NCBI RefSeq assembly: GCF_036186745.1
Contig: NZ_CP108086.1
Location: forward strand, 8,184,001 to 8,248,000
Direction: 5' to 3'
Origin: Microbispora hainanensis
GTDB taxonomy: Bacteria; Actinomycetota; Actinomycetes; Streptosporangiales; Streptosporangiaceae
DNA: 64,000 nucleotides
Positions 1 through 9,157 of this stretch are shown here, piece by piece. Position numbers and translations under genes: made by a program. Each line of letters opens with the position of its first letter. The first letter of the stretch is position 1. Below the pieces are notes generated by a model. That model was not told the DNA's origin, did not search any database, and saw only the letters and a list, made by a program, of their open reading frames with translations.

Positions 1-158
1 TGGAGCTGCACCTCGAGACCGCCCTGCGCTCGGGCGAGCTGAGCCCGGCCGAGCTGCGCGAGACGGTCGTGTTCCTCACCCTGTACGCCGGGTGGCCCCG
101 CGCCGCCCGGCTCAGCGCGAAGGTGGAGGAGCTCATCGCCCGCACCTCCGAGGCGTGA
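1..158 (+). CDS. carboxymuconolactone decarboxylase-like protein, C-terminal end (partial)
   Basis: Only the last 52 codons are in the window; the reading frame starts at base 3 and ends at TGA 156-158. The visible tail has the pattern usual for the end of carboxymuconolactone decarboxylase/AhpD-like proteins: a helix with AL-SGELSPAEL, then a hydrophobic stretch ending TLYAGWPRAA, then a charged helix. Family members are small alpha-helical proteins that act as decarboxylases or as peroxidase-like thiol enzymes. The part carrying any CxxC or catalytic site is upstream of the window, so the subfamily cannot be settled. Confidence 0.65.
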   Translation, partial: ELHLETALRSGELSPAELRETVVFLTLYAGWPRAARLSAKVEELIARTSEA

Positions 159-210
159 GCGCCGTTCCGGCGCCGGACGAGGGGACCTCCATGGTGGGTA
201 CGCTGCCGTC

Positions 211-960
211 ATGCCCACCGCACTCATCACCGGCGCGACCGCCGGGATCGGCGCCGCCTTCGCGCGCCGCCTGGCCGCCGACGGATTCTCCCTGGTCCTG
301 GTGGCCCGTGATCAGGAGCGGCTCGCCGCCTCCGCCGAGGCCCTGCACAAGCGGTACGGCGTGCCGGCCGAGCCGCTGCGCGCCGACCTCGCCACCGACG
401 AGGGGATGGCGGCGGCCGAGCGACGGCTGACCTCCGGCATCGACCTTTTGATCAACAACGCCGGGTTCGGGCACCACGGCGGCTTCCTCGACACCCCCGT
501 GGAGGACGAGGTGCGGATGCTGCGGCTGCACTGCGAGGCGGTGCTGCGGCTGACCCGGGCGGCCCTGCCGTACATGATCTCGAAGAGGCGGGGCGGCGTG
601 ATCAACGTGGCCTCGGTCGCGGCGTTCCTCCCCGGCGGCACCTACAGCGCCAGCAAGGCGTGGGTGGTGAACTACAGCGCCTCGGCGGCCGACATCGTCA
701 ACCGGCACGGCGTGCGGGTCATGGCGCTGTGCCCGGGGTTCGTACGGACCGAGTTCCACGACCGGGCCGAGCTCGACATGTCCGGGCTGCCGCGCTTCGC
801 GTGGCTGTCGGCCGACCGTGTCGCCGCCGACGCGATGCGCGACCTGGCGCGCGGGGCGTGGGTGAGCATCCCGTCGGCCCGTTACAAGGCGGTCGCGACG
901 CTCGCCCGGCTCCTGCCGCTCAACCTGACCGGCCGCGTGGCGAGGCTGCGCTACCGCTGA
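211..960 (+). CDS. short-chain dehydrogenase/reductase (SDR)
   Basis: A 249-residue classical SDR, the usual family length. It has the N-terminal dinucleotide motif TGATAGIG (residues 7-14), the NNAG motif near residue 88, a Ser near residue 131, and the catalytic YSASK (Tyr and Lys near 146-150). After that comes a CPGFVRTEF segment typical of SDRs that act on lipophilic or keto substrates. The substrate is unknown. No Shine-Dalgarno is obvious before the ATG, but a TACGCT hexamer (199-204) lies six bases upstream, so the mRNA may be leaderless. It is followed tail-to-tail, one base away, by the dehydrogenase homologue on the other strand. Confidence 0.9.
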   Translation: MPTALITGATAGIGAAFARRLAADGFSLVLVARDQERLAASAEALHKRYGVPAEPLRADLATDEGMAAAERRLTSGIDLLINNAGFGHHGGFLDTPVEDEVRMLRLHCEAVLRLTRAALPYMISKRRGGVINVASVAAFLPGGTYSASKAWVVNYSASAADIVNRHGVRVMALCPGFVRTEFHDRAELDMSGLPRFAWLSADRVAADAMRDLARGAWVSIPSARYKAVATLARLLPLNLTGRVARLRYR

Positions 961-961
961 G

Positions 962-2200
962 TCACAGCCGTTCGACGTTCGGGCCGCGGCAGCGGCCCCG
1001 GGTGTCGAAGACGAACCGGCTGGCCCGCTGCACCAGGTCGTAGTCGTAGCAGTCCTGCCCGCCGAGCACGACGACCGCGTCGGCCCTGGCCAGCTCGGCG
1101 GCGTCCGGCTCGACCACCTCGACCCCGGCGGGTACGACGAAATCGTCGGGGCAGCGGTCGTCGGCACGGGGGTCCGCGGCCCGCACCCGGGCGCCGAGCC
1201 GGCACAGCGTCTTGGCGACCTCGACGGGCGAAAGCCCCAGCAGCAGGATCCTGCTGCCCCTGATCGAGCGGCACCTGCGGTTCAGCGCGAGGCCGAGCCG
1301 GTCGACCACGTGGGCGGGCATGTGCGCGTTGACGTCGTTGGCCGCCTCGACCAGCCGGAAGCCCCGCCCGACGCCGCGCCGGATCCCCCACGGCAGGTAT
1401 GTCACGTCGAGCGGCAGGCAGGGATCCTCGATCCCCGGGCAGGGCACCGGGGTGGCGTGCCCGAAGGGCGTGGTGGCGGCGGCCTCGACCGCCTCCCACA
1501 CGTCGACGCCGAGCTGCGCGGCGAAGATCGACAGCTCGTTCGCCAGGGCCGCGCCGACGTGCGCGCGGGCGGTCTCCAGCAGCGCGCACATCTCCGACAC
1601 CCGGGGCGAGGAGACCGGGACGGTCTCCCGCACGAGCCTGCCGTAGAAGTCCGTCACCGCCCGCAGCGAGGCCGCGTCGACGCCCGAGACGACCTTGGGG
1701 GTGTTGCCGAGCCGCCAGCGCGGGTTGCCCGGCTCGGCCCGGTGCGGGCTGTGGCCCAGATGGAAGTCCTCCCCCGCGCGCAGCCCCGACCCCTGTTCGA
1801 GCAGCGGCCGTACGAACTCCTCGGTGGTGCCGGGATAGGCGGTGCCCTCCAGCACCACGGTCGCCCCCGGCCGCAGGAACGGGGCGATCCGGCGGACCGC
1901 CGAGCCGAGCGGGCCGAGGTCGGGCGCGCCGCCCCGCATCCGTACGGGCGAGGTGAGCACGCAGACGTCGAACCCGGTGGCGTCGTCCGCGTCGGCGCTG
2001 GCCGCGTACCTGCCGGAGGCGTGCGCGGCGGCGAGCGCGTCCGCGCCGACGCCTTCGGCACACGGCTCCCCCGCGTTGAGCCGCTTGACCCGCCACCCGT
2101 CCTCGTCGAGGCCGACGACGCGGAATCCCGCCTCCACGGCGCGCATCGCCAGGGGCAGCCCGGCCGGGCCCTGGCCCACGACCACCAGCTTCTCCGCCAC
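962..2200 (-). CDS. UDP-glucose/GDP-mannose dehydrogenase family protein, probably catalytically inactive
   Basis: A 412-residue homologue of WbpA/WecC-type nucleotide-sugar 6-dehydrogenases. The N-terminal Rossmann motif GQGPAG (9-14) is kept, as are AYPGTTEE (121-128), a PGNPRW segment and the CLPLD block (261-265) with the catalytic Cys and Asp positions. However, the SPE glutamate is His153, and the Lys and Asn of the KxxxN active-site helix are Ala206 and Thr210. The usual DxRESP segment of the C-terminal domain is missing, with LGL running straight into SPVEVAKTL. I infer a non-catalytic or repurposed protein. The GTG start sits six bases after TACAGT (2207-2212 complement), suggesting a leaderless transcript. 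A GTG five codons in, after GGAGAAG, is an alternative start. Confidence 0.8.
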   Translation of the reverse strand: MAEKLVVVGQGPAGLPLAMRAVEAGFRVVGLDEDGWRVKRLNAGEPCAEGVGADALAAAHASGRYAASADADDATGFDVCVLTSPVRMRGGAPDLGPLGSAVRRIAPFLRPGATVVLEGTAYPGTTEEFVRPLLEQGSGLRAGEDFHLGHSPHRAEPGNPRWRLGNTPKVVSGVDAASLRAVTDFYGRLVRETVPVSSPRVSEMCALLETARAHVGAALANELSIFAAQLGVDVWEAVEAAATTPFGHATPVPCPGIEDPCLPLDVTYLPWGIRRGVGRGFRLVEAANDVNAHMPAHVVDRLGLALNRRCRSIRGSRILLLGLSPVEVAKTLCRLGARVRAADPRADDRCPDDFVVPAGVEVVEPDAAELARADAVVVLGGQDCYDYDLVQRASRFVFDTRGRCRGPNVERL

Positions 2201-2366
2201 GCTACGACTGTAGGAGTGATCCCTCCGCCACCCCCGGGATTGGCGGACGGGACGGCTGTAAGGCTTGGGTACGGATAGGGAAAAGTCTCTTCCGGCGGCG
2301 TCCGGGAGCCCAATCGGAAGTGGGACCGCGGACTAGCTTCTCCGACATGATCAGGGAGGAGCCAGC

Positions 2367-3536
2367 ATGAAACCGGACGACCGGATTCGTGTCATGGAAA
2401 TAATCGCCCGGATGAACGTGAGCGGTCCCGCCACCCAGGTCACGGGGTTGTGCGAGCGGCTCAGCCCGGTGGAGTTCGACCACCGCCTCTACACCGGATA
2501 CGTCGACGGAGGCGAAGGCGACCACCTGCAGCTTCGCGACGCGACGATCCCGGTCCACCGGGTGCCGGGCCTCGGCCGCGCGATCAAACCGGCCGACGAC
2601 TATCGGGCCCTGTTCCGGCTGACGAACGCGATGCGCGAGTTCAAGCCACATATCGTGCACACCAGGACCACCAAGGCGGGTGCGCTCGGCCGCCTCGCGG
2701 TGCGGCTGTCGGGGGTCGGGGCCGCCCGGGTGCACAGCTATCACGGCCACCTCCTCGACGGACAGCTCTCCCGCCTGCGGCGGGCCGCCTACGTCCGCAC
2801 GGAGCGCCGGCTGGCGAAGATGACCGACCGCCTCGTCACGGTCGGCGCCCGGGTGCGCGACGACCTCCTCGCGGCCGGGATCGGCCGGCCCGAGCAGTAC
2901 GTCGTCATCCCGCCGGGCGTCGAGCTCGCCCCGCTGCCCGAGCGCTCCCAGGCCCGCGCCTCGCTGGGCGTCCCGCTGGACGCGCCGATCGTGGCGTACG
3001 TCGGCAGGCTGAAGAAGACCAAACGGCCCGACCGGCTCGCGGAGGTCGCCAAGGCGGTGCTGGCCCGGCTGCCCGGCGCCCGGTTCCTCGTCTGCGGCAG
3101 CGGTGAGCTGAAGGAGGAGGTGGAGCGGGCCGTCATGCCGATGTGGGAGTCCTTCCGGCTGCTCGGCTGGCGGCGCGACGTCGAGACCGTGTACGCCGCG
3201 GCCGACGTGGTGCTGCTCACCTCCGACAGCGAGGGCACGCCGCTGGCGCTCGTGGAGGCCGGCATGGCGGGCCTGCCGGTGGTGGCCACGCGTGTCGGCA
3301 GCGTTCCCGAGGTCGTCATGGACCATCGCACGGGATTCCTGACCGAGCCCGACCCGGACGAGATCGCCGACCGCCTCGTACGGCTGCTGGTGGACCCCGG
3401 CCTGGCGCGGCGGATGGGCGAGTCGGCCCGGACATGGACGGGCCGGGCGTTCTGCGTGGACCGGCTGGTGGCCGACACCGAGGCCCTCTATCGGACGCTG
3501 CGCGGCGCGACGCGATCGGAGGTGGGCAGCCGATGA
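2367..3536 (+). CDS. glycosyltransferase family 4 (GT-B fold)
   Basis: A 389-residue GT4-type glycosyltransferase, normal length. The N-terminal acceptor domain contains SGPATQV near residue 19 and a HTRTTKAG segment. The C-terminal donor domain has VAYVGRLKKTKRPDRL and the E-x7-E signature, Glu289 and Glu297 in SEGTPLALVEAG. It probably transfers a sugar from a nucleotide-sugar to a lipid-linked or surface-glycan acceptor on the cytoplasmic side; donor and acceptor cannot be read from sequence. A strong Shine-Dalgarno (GGAGGAG) precedes the ATG. Its stop overlaps the start of the next gene by four bases (ATGA), so the two are translationally coupled. Confidence 0.9.
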   Translation: MKPDDRIRVMEIIARMNVSGPATQVTGLCERLSPVEFDHRLYTGYVDGGEGDHLQLRDATIPVHRVPGLGRAIKPADDYRALFRLTNAMREFKPHIVHTRTTKAGALGRLAVRLSGVGAARVHSYHGHLLDGQLSRLRRAAYVRTERRLAKMTDRLVTVGARVRDDLLAAGIGRPEQYVVIPPGVELAPLPERSQARASLGVPLDAPIVAYVGRLKKTKRPDRLAEVAKAVLARLPGARFLVCGSGELKEEVERAVMPMWESFRLLGWRRDVETVYAAADVVLLTSDSEGTPLALVEAGMAGLPVVATRVGSVPEVVMDHRTGFLTEPDPDEIADRLVRLLVDPGLARRMGESARTWTGRAFCVDRLVADTEALYRTLRGATRSEVGSR

Positions 3537-4681
3537 CGCCCTTTCCGGCACTGGCGCCCGCGCTCGCGGGAGCGGTCGCCTGCCTGCTCTCCGCCGTGTG
3601 CCTGCGCCCGGTGCGGCGCATGGCGCCCTACCTGACCGGGATGGCGCTCGCGGCGGCCACGGCGGGCGCCCTGATGACGGCGTACGGCGCGCCGGACCGG
3701 TGGGTGAGCGCGATCCTGCTGGCCGCCGCGGCCGTGGCGTTGCTCGGCCTCATCGCCGACGTGGGCGCGCTGCCGCTCGTCACGCGGCTCATCGTGGAGT
3801 CGCTCGCGGCGGGCGGTGTCGTGCTGTGCGGCGTCCAGGTGACGCTGACGGGCGACTGGCTCGACGGCCCGGTCAGCGTGATGTGGATCGTCGCGATGAC
3901 CAACGCGTACGGGCTGCTCGACCGGCTCGGCGGCGCGCTGGCCGCGGTCGCCGCCGTCACCGGCGCGTTCCTCTCCGTGACGGCGCTCGTGCTGGGCGAC
4001 CCGGCACTCGCGATGCTCCCGGCCGCCCTGACCGGGGCGTGCCTCGGCGCCATCCCGTACGGCAGAGCGCGGGGCAGGGCGCGGCTCGGTCCGTCCGGGT
4101 CGCTGTTCGCCGGGTTCGTCCTGACCTGCACGGCCGCCGGGCTGACGGCCGGGCGCGGCACGGCCGTGATCGCGGCCGGGCTGCTGCTGCCGGCGCTGGC
4201 CGCCATCGTGGGGGCCGGGGCGTACGCCGCCCGCCGGGAGGCCCGGCGCGCGAGCCGGGCGACCGGACCGGCGCGGAAGGCGGCGCCCGCGCTGTGCGGC
4301 GTCTCGGCCGGCACCGGGACGGCCGGGCTCGCGGTCGCGCTCGGCTGGGTGCCCGCGGGCGCCGCGGCCACGGCCACCGCCGCGACCGCCGCCGCGGTGC
4401 TCTGCTGCACGCCCCTCAGGCACGGCCTCTTCACGCGCCTGCGGCGCGGCTACCCGGCGCGCCCTCGGCAGGCGTTCAACCCGGCGCGCCTCCGGCGCGG
4501 GTTCGACTCCGCGCGCCTCCGGCACGGGTTCGACTCCGCGCGCCTCCGGCACGACCATTCCGAGCGTGCGAGGTGGGCATCGTCGCGGATGACGGCCGGC
4601 GACGACCGGCCGCGCGGGCCTGTGCCGCCCCCGCGCTCCGCGGCCGGAAATCCCCCGCCGCGCGTCGTGCGGCGGGGGTGA
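3533..4681 (+). CDS. WecA/MraY-like polytopic membrane protein lacking the catalytic aspartates
   Basis: A 382-residue hydrophobic protein with about ten membrane segments in the order of polyprenyl-phosphate sugar-1-phosphate transferases (WecA/MraY/TagO). Family landmarks can be aligned: LLGLIAD (71-76) for LLGLIDD, NAYGLLDRLGG (124-134) for NxxNxxDGxDG, and GPSGS (186-190) for GDSGS. In each, an acidic or polar catalytic residue is replaced (Asp to Ala75, Asn to Gly127, Asp to Gly133, Asp to Pro187), so transferase activity looks lost. The cytoplasmic tail carries nine-residue Arg-rich repeats. Coupling to the upstream glycosyltransferase suggests a scaffold or flippase-like partner role (inference). 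Confidence 0.75.
   Translation: MTPFPALAPALAGAVACLLSAVCLRPVRRMAPYLTGMALAAATAGALMTAYGAPDRWVSAILLAAAAVALLGLIADVGALPLVTRLIVESLAAGGVVLCGVQVTLTGDWLDGPVSVMWIVAMTNAYGLLDRLGGALAAVAAVTGAFLSVTALVLGDPALAMLPAALTGACLGAIPYGRARGRARLGPSGSLFAGFVLTCTAAGLTAGRGTAVIAAGLLLPALAAIVGAGAYAARREARRASRATGPARKAAPALCGVSAGTGTAGLAVALGWVPAGAAATATAATAAAVLCCTPLRHGLFTRLRRGYPARPRQAFNPARLRRGFDSARLRHGFDSARLRHDHSERARWASSRMTAGDDRPRGPVPPPRSAAGNPPPRVVRRG
4457..4560 (+). repeat. 27-bp in-frame tandem repeats in the tail of the WecA-like gene
   Basis: Units begin with GCGCGCC at 4484, 4511 and 4538, a 27-base period, with a weaker copy before. They encode a nine-residue unit of the form ARLRxGFDS, giving an Arg-rich cytoplasmic tail. 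Copy number could vary between strains. Confidence 0.85.
4652..4678. terminator. GC-rich hairpin between convergent genes
   Basis: A perfect 10-bp stem (CCCCCGCCGC with GCGGCGGGGG) and a 7-base loop spans the end of the WecA-like gene, ten bases before the end of the convergent ABC ATPase gene. There is no U-tract, as is common for actinomycete terminators, and the stem also encodes the protein's last residues. It may serve both strands. Confidence 0.6.
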
Positions 4682-4687
4682 CCGGGA

Positions 4688-5908
<1,221 letters not shown>

Positions 5909-5942
5909 CCCCAGTCCTTCGCGTTCCCGAGCCAAGATGATG

Positions 5943-5956
5943 TGGATACGTTTTCA
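5943..5956. promoter_or_regulatory. LacI-family operator upstream of msiK
   Basis: The 14-mer tggatacgttttca matches the LacI/GalR consensus form TGGAAWCGWTTCCA, with the central CG and a degenerate right half. It lies 35 bases upstream of the msiK ATG, inside the divergent promoter region. Confidence 0.7.
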
Positions 5957-6019
5957 TGACTCTCCCGTGAAATACCGCCTATTGTCAAGATTTCGGTAGC
6001 AAGACCCATGGAACCATGG

Positions 6020-6033
6020 TGGAATCGTTTCCA
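6020..6033. promoter_or_regulatory. LacI-family operator overlapping the regulator's own start codon
   Basis: The 14-mer tggaatcgtttcca is an almost perfect palindrome about a central CG. Its last base is the A of the ATG at 6033, so repressor binding here should block the regulator's own transcription or its elongation. It lies 77 bases from the msiK-side copy. Confidence 0.8.
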
Positions 6034-7034
6034 TGAGTGGTCCAGTGCAGCGACGGATAACCATCAAGGAAGTGGCGGAGGCCGCCGGGGTCGGGGTGGC
6101 CACCGTGTCCCGTGTCCTGTCGGGCGGCTCGGCGAGCGCGGAGACCCGCGAGAAGGTGCTCGCCGCGGCGGCGCGGCTCGACTACCGGCCGAGCGCGCTC
6201 GGACGCAACCTGAGGCGCCAGCGGACGGGCGGCATCGGGCTGCTGGTCCCCGACATCACCGACAGCTTCTACGCGCGGCTGGCCGACGGTGTGCTCTCCT
6301 GCGCCCGCTCGTACGGCGAGCCGGTCACGGTGGGGGTCACCGGCGACGACCCCGAGCGGGAGGCCGAGCTGATCGGCACGCTCATCGAGCAGAGCATGGA
6401 CCGGCTCATCGCGGTGCCGTCCGGGGACGGCGAGATGTGGGGGCCCGCGCTGCGCGCCGGGCTCAACGTCGTGTTCGCCGACCGGCGGGTGCGCGCCGAC
6501 GTGCCCAGCGTGGTGCCCGACGACCGGGCCGGGGTGCTGACGGCCGTGGAATACCTGGCCGGGCTGGGCCACCGGAAGATCGCCTACCTCGGCAGGCACG
6601 GCCAGTCGCAGCGGGTCGCCGCGTTCACCTCGGCGATCGCCTCGCTGGGCCTGCCGGCCGACCGGGATCTGGTCGTGCACGCCCGGTCGAGCCGCGACTC
6701 CGCGTACGCGGCCGCCGCGGGCCTGCTCCAGCACCGCGCCGACGTCACGGCGGTGATCGCAGGCGGCAACGTGCTCGGTGAGGCGGCCGTGCTGGCCGCT
6801 CGCGAGCTGGACGTGCGCATCCCGAGGGACGTGTCGCTCATCATGTTCGACGACGTGCCCTGGGCCGAGCTGTGCTCCCCGCCGCTGACGGTGATCTCCC
6901 AGCCGGCCCAGGACATCGGCTACCGCGCCGCCGAACTGGTGTTCCGGCAGGGCAGGCGCCCTCCTGCCGTCACGCTGCCCACCCAGCTCGTCGTGCGGGC
7001 GAGCTGCGGGCCGAAGGCGTCGGCTAGGAGATGA
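6033..7034 (+). CDS. LacI-family transcriptional regulator
   Basis: A 333-residue regulator, typical LacI length. The N-terminal helix-turn-helix plus hinge is clear: TIKEVAEAAGVGVATVSRVL (about 9-28), then YRPSALGRNLRRQ. The rest is a periplasmic-binding-protein-like sensor domain (GGIGLLVPDITDSFYARL and onward) that should bind a sugar or sugar phosphate. It is divergent from msiK and two matching operators lie between them, so autoregulation and control of msiK are likely. Its last 11 bases overlap the end of the convergent glutathione peroxidase gene. Confidence 0.92.
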   Translation: MSGPVQRRITIKEVAEAAGVGVATVSRVLSGGSASAETREKVLAAAARLDYRPSALGRNLRRQRTGGIGLLVPDITDSFYARLADGVLSCARSYGEPVTVGVTGDDPEREAELIGTLIEQSMDRLIAVPSGDGEMWGPALRAGLNVVFADRRVRADVPSVVPDDRAGVLTAVEYLAGLGHRKIAYLGRHGQSQRVAAFTSAIASLGLPADRDLVVHARSSRDSAYAAAAGLLQHRADVTAVIAGGNVLGEAAVLAARELDVRIPRDVSLIMFDDVPWAELCSPPLTVISQPAQDIGYRAAELVFRQGRRPPAVTLPTQLVVRASCGPKASARR

Positions 7035-7512
7035 CCTTCTCGATCGCCTCGGCGATCTCCGGGGCCTCGGGGACCACGCGGGGGCGGAACCGGGCGACCA
7101 CCTGGCCGTCGGCGGCGACGAGGAACTTCTCGAAGTTCCACTGGATGTCGCCCGCCTCGCCCTCCGTGTCGGGGGTCGCGGTCAGCTCGGCGTACAGGGG
7201 GTGCCGGTCCGGGCCGTTGACCTCGGTCTTCTCCAGCAGGGGGAAGTCCACGCCGTACGTCGTGGAGCAGAACTCCTTGATCTCCTCCGCCGAGCCGGGC
7301 TCCTGGCCCATGAACTGGTTGCAGGGCACGCCGACGACCGTGAACCCCTTCCCGGCGTACGCCTTGTGGAGGGCGACCAGGCCCTCGTATTGCGGGGTCA
7401 GCCCGCACCTGGACGCCACGTTGACCACCAGGGCGGCCCCGCCGCCGAGCAGATCGCCGAGGGTCGTGCTCTCGCCGTCGATCGTGGTCACCGGAATGTT
7501 GAGAACGCTCAT
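7024..7512 (-). CDS. glutathione peroxidase family (thiol peroxidase)
   Basis: A 162-residue GPx-family protein of standard bacterial length. The peroxidatic Cys is Cys36 in VASRCGLT (a Cys form, not selenocysteine). The conserved Gln of CNQF is near residue 66 and the Trp-Asn of QWNFEKF near 125, completing the catalytic tetrad. In actinomycetes, which lack glutathione, such enzymes usually use thioredoxin to reduce peroxides; that part is family knowledge. A TAGGGT hexamer (complement of 7519-7524) six bases before the ATG suggests a leaderless transcript. Confidence 0.92.
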   Translation of the reverse strand: MSVLNIPVTTIDGESTTLGDLLGGGAALVVNVASRCGLTPQYEGLVALHKAYAGKGFTVVGVPCNQFMGQEPGSAEEIKEFCSTTYGVDFPLLEKTEVNGPDRHPLYAELTATPDTEGEAGDIQWNFEKFLVAADGQVVARFRPRVVPEAPEIAEAIEKVIS

Positions 7513-7830
7513 GTCCGCACCCTAAACGAGCGTCGCGTGCGGTCTCGCCGCAGGGCGTGCCGCGCCGCGCACGGTAAGCCGCGCCTCGTGGAAGGGTCGG
7601 CGTTGGGGGGCGGATCGGCAAAGAACCGTCCGCGGCGTGCCGCAGATGCCGTCGCGGAGGCGGGCGGCCGTATTTCAATCCGCGTGAGGACCCGTCGCGG
7701 TGCCCGCCGGAAGCTCTTGATGATCCGGTGCGGGCCGAGCGGACGGCGGCGCCCACGCCATGGGCGCGCGACCGCGCGGCGGGCGCACGCGCGCCCGCCT
7801 TCCGCACGCGACCCGACGACAAGGACCGAT
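7513..7830. other. 318-bp intergenic region
   Basis: Holds the glutathione peroxidase promoter element at 7519-7524 and the Shine-Dalgarno AAGGA (7821-7825) of the next gene. I looked for a ydaO (c-di-AMP) riboswitch because it often precedes actinobacterial cell-wall lytic genes, but saw no convincing core. Nothing else supportable. Confidence 0.5.
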
Positions 7831-8370
7831 TTGGACAGCAACAGCGTTCTACGCAGCACAGTCGCCGCCGTCATCGCGGCCACCGTCGCCGGTGGCGGAA
7901 GCGGAGTGGCCTGGGCCGGCGAGTGGGCCGCCCAGGCCGGGACCGGAGAGACGGCGCAGACCGGGGAGACGGCACGCACCGGAGAGAGCGTGCGGCCCGT
8001 CATCCACGTCGGAGTGTGGAAGACGCCGGTGACGGCACAGCCGCCGCGGTTCCGCCGGGCGCCGGCGAAGCTCCGCAGCAAGGCGTACGCCTTCCGGCTC
8101 GTCACCCGCAACACCTGGTCGGGCGAGCAGTTCCAGTGCCTCGACAGCCTCTGGACCAGGGAGAGCAACTGGAATCACCGGGCCTACAACCCGGGCTCGG
8201 GCGCCTACGGCATCCCGCAGGCGCTGCCCGGTCACAAGATGGGCTACGCCGGCAACGACTGGCGGTTCAACCCGCAGACCCAGATCAAGTGGGGGCTGCG
8301 ATACATCAAGGGCCGATACGGCTCGCCGTGCGGCGCGTGGGGCCACTTCCGGTCCCACAACTGGTACTGA
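7831..8370 (+). CDS. secreted transglycosylase-like (SLT/lysozyme-fold) protein
   Basis: A 179-residue exported protein. The TTG start is chosen because AAGGA lies five bases upstream and it puts a signal peptide at the N-terminus (hydrophobic core VAAVIAATVAGGGSG, cleavage near AWA-GE). A linker with repeated GETAxTGE follows. The C-terminal half has the SLT-like signature: CLDSLWTRESNWNHRAYNP with the likely catalytic Glu, then AYGIPQALPG, then NPQTQIKWGLRYIKGRYGSPCGAW. It probably cleaves or binds peptidoglycan outside the membrane, possibly in resuscitation or growth. A 13-bp hairpin terminator lies just downstream. Confidence 0.8.
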   Translation: MDSNSVLRSTVAAVIAATVAGGGSGVAWAGEWAAQAGTGETAQTGETARTGESVRPVIHVGVWKTPVTAQPPRFRRAPAKLRSKAYAFRLVTRNTWSGEQFQCLDSLWTRESNWNHRAYNPGSGAYGIPQALPGHKMGYAGNDWRFNPQTQIKWGLRYIKGRYGSPCGAWGHFRSHNWY

Positions 8371-8376
8371 CCCGGC

Positions 8377-8407
8377 GGAGGCGCCCGGCCTACTGCCGGG
8401 CGCCTCC
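8377..8407. terminator. perfect 13-bp hairpin between convergent genes
   Basis: Stem GGAGGCGCCCGGC pairs perfectly with GCCGGGCGCCTCC around a 5-base loop. It lies 6 bases after the transglycosylase-like stop and covers the 3' end of the convergent TetR gene, so it should work in both directions. Confidence 0.85.
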
Positions 8408-9082
8408 ACGACCGGCCCGCGCGCCGCCGCGCTCGCCCTCCCCGGCGCCGGTATGGGCGTCCGCCCGCGCCGCGGCCCGTACGGCCATCGCCTGGACCAG
8501 CAGTTCCAGGCCGAACTCGAACTCCTCGTCGTGGTCGCAAGAGTCCAGATGCGACCGCAGCTCGCTCAGCACGGGAAACAGCGCCGGATCCACCTCGGCG
8601 ACCGTCGCGCCGCCCCGTACGGGAGCGAACGTGGGGGTCACCCCCACCTCCCGCAGCAGCGAGCCGACGACGTACGCGATGAACATCCGCAGCATCCGGA
8701 CGGCCTCCCGGCTGTCGAAGCCCGCCTCGCGCAGGGTCGCCAGTGCGCGCTCCACCGGGAGAAGGCCCGCCGTCGAGTTCAACTGCCTGCTCACCACGAC
8801 CATCGTGCACCGGGGATAGTGATGGGCGATGCGCCGGAAGGCCCGCGCCTGGATGCGCACCCGCTCGGTCCAGTGGGCGGACGGGTCGTCGGTGAAGCCG
8901 ATCCGCGACAGCACGTCCTCGGCGACCGCGTCGAGCAGCGCGGCCTTGCTGGGCACGTGGTTGTACAGCGACATGACGCCGACGCCCAGCTCGGCGGCGA
9001 TCCTGCGCATCGAGACGGCGTCGGCGCCCTCTCTCTCGATGAGCTCCACGGCGGCGGCCACGATGCGGGTGCGGTTGAGCAT
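8390..9082 (-). CDS. TetR-family transcriptional regulator
   Basis: About 230 residues. The N-terminal helix-turn-helix is MLNRTRIVAAAVELIEREG followed by VSMRRIAAELGVGVMSLYNHV, a clear TetR pattern. The C-terminal ligand domain resembles the TetR_C tetracyclin-repressor-like class with long helices (RIQARAFRRIAHHYPRC). The ATG at 9082 is preceded by AGAGGA; an ATG eight codons upstream (9106) with GGAG is the alternative. It is divergent from the diiron oxygenase gene, and two matching palindromes between them are its likely operators. Confidence 0.88.
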   Translation of the reverse strand: MLNRTRIVAAAVELIEREGADAVSMRRIAAELGVGVMSLYNHVPSKAALLDAVAEDVLSRIGFTDDPSAHWTERVRIQARAFRRIAHHYPRCTMVVVSRQLNSTAGLLPVERALATLREAGFDSREAVRMLRMFIAYVVGSLLREVGVTPTFAPVRGGATVAEVDPALFPVLSELRSHLDSCDHDEEFEFGLELLVQAMAVRAAARADAHTGAGEGERGGARAGRGGARQ

Positions 9083-9125
9083 GACCGAATCCTCTCGCCG
9101 CCACATGGTCTCCGTCCATTGACGT

Positions 9126-9140
9126 ACGTACAGCGTACGT
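9126..9140. promoter_or_regulatory. TetR-type operator, copy 1
   Basis: Perfect inverted repeat ACGTAC-agc-GTACGT. It pairs with copy 2, 32 bases away centre to centre (three helical turns), in the divergent promoter region of the TetR and diiron oxygenase genes. Confidence 0.8.
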
Positions 9141-9157
9141 GACACGCTCGCAGGGAT

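Noticed and set aside
7513-7830. ydaO (c-di-AMP) riboswitch before the transglycosylase-like gene
   Set aside because: The conserved core and paired stems could not be found by eye. A covariance-model search would decide.
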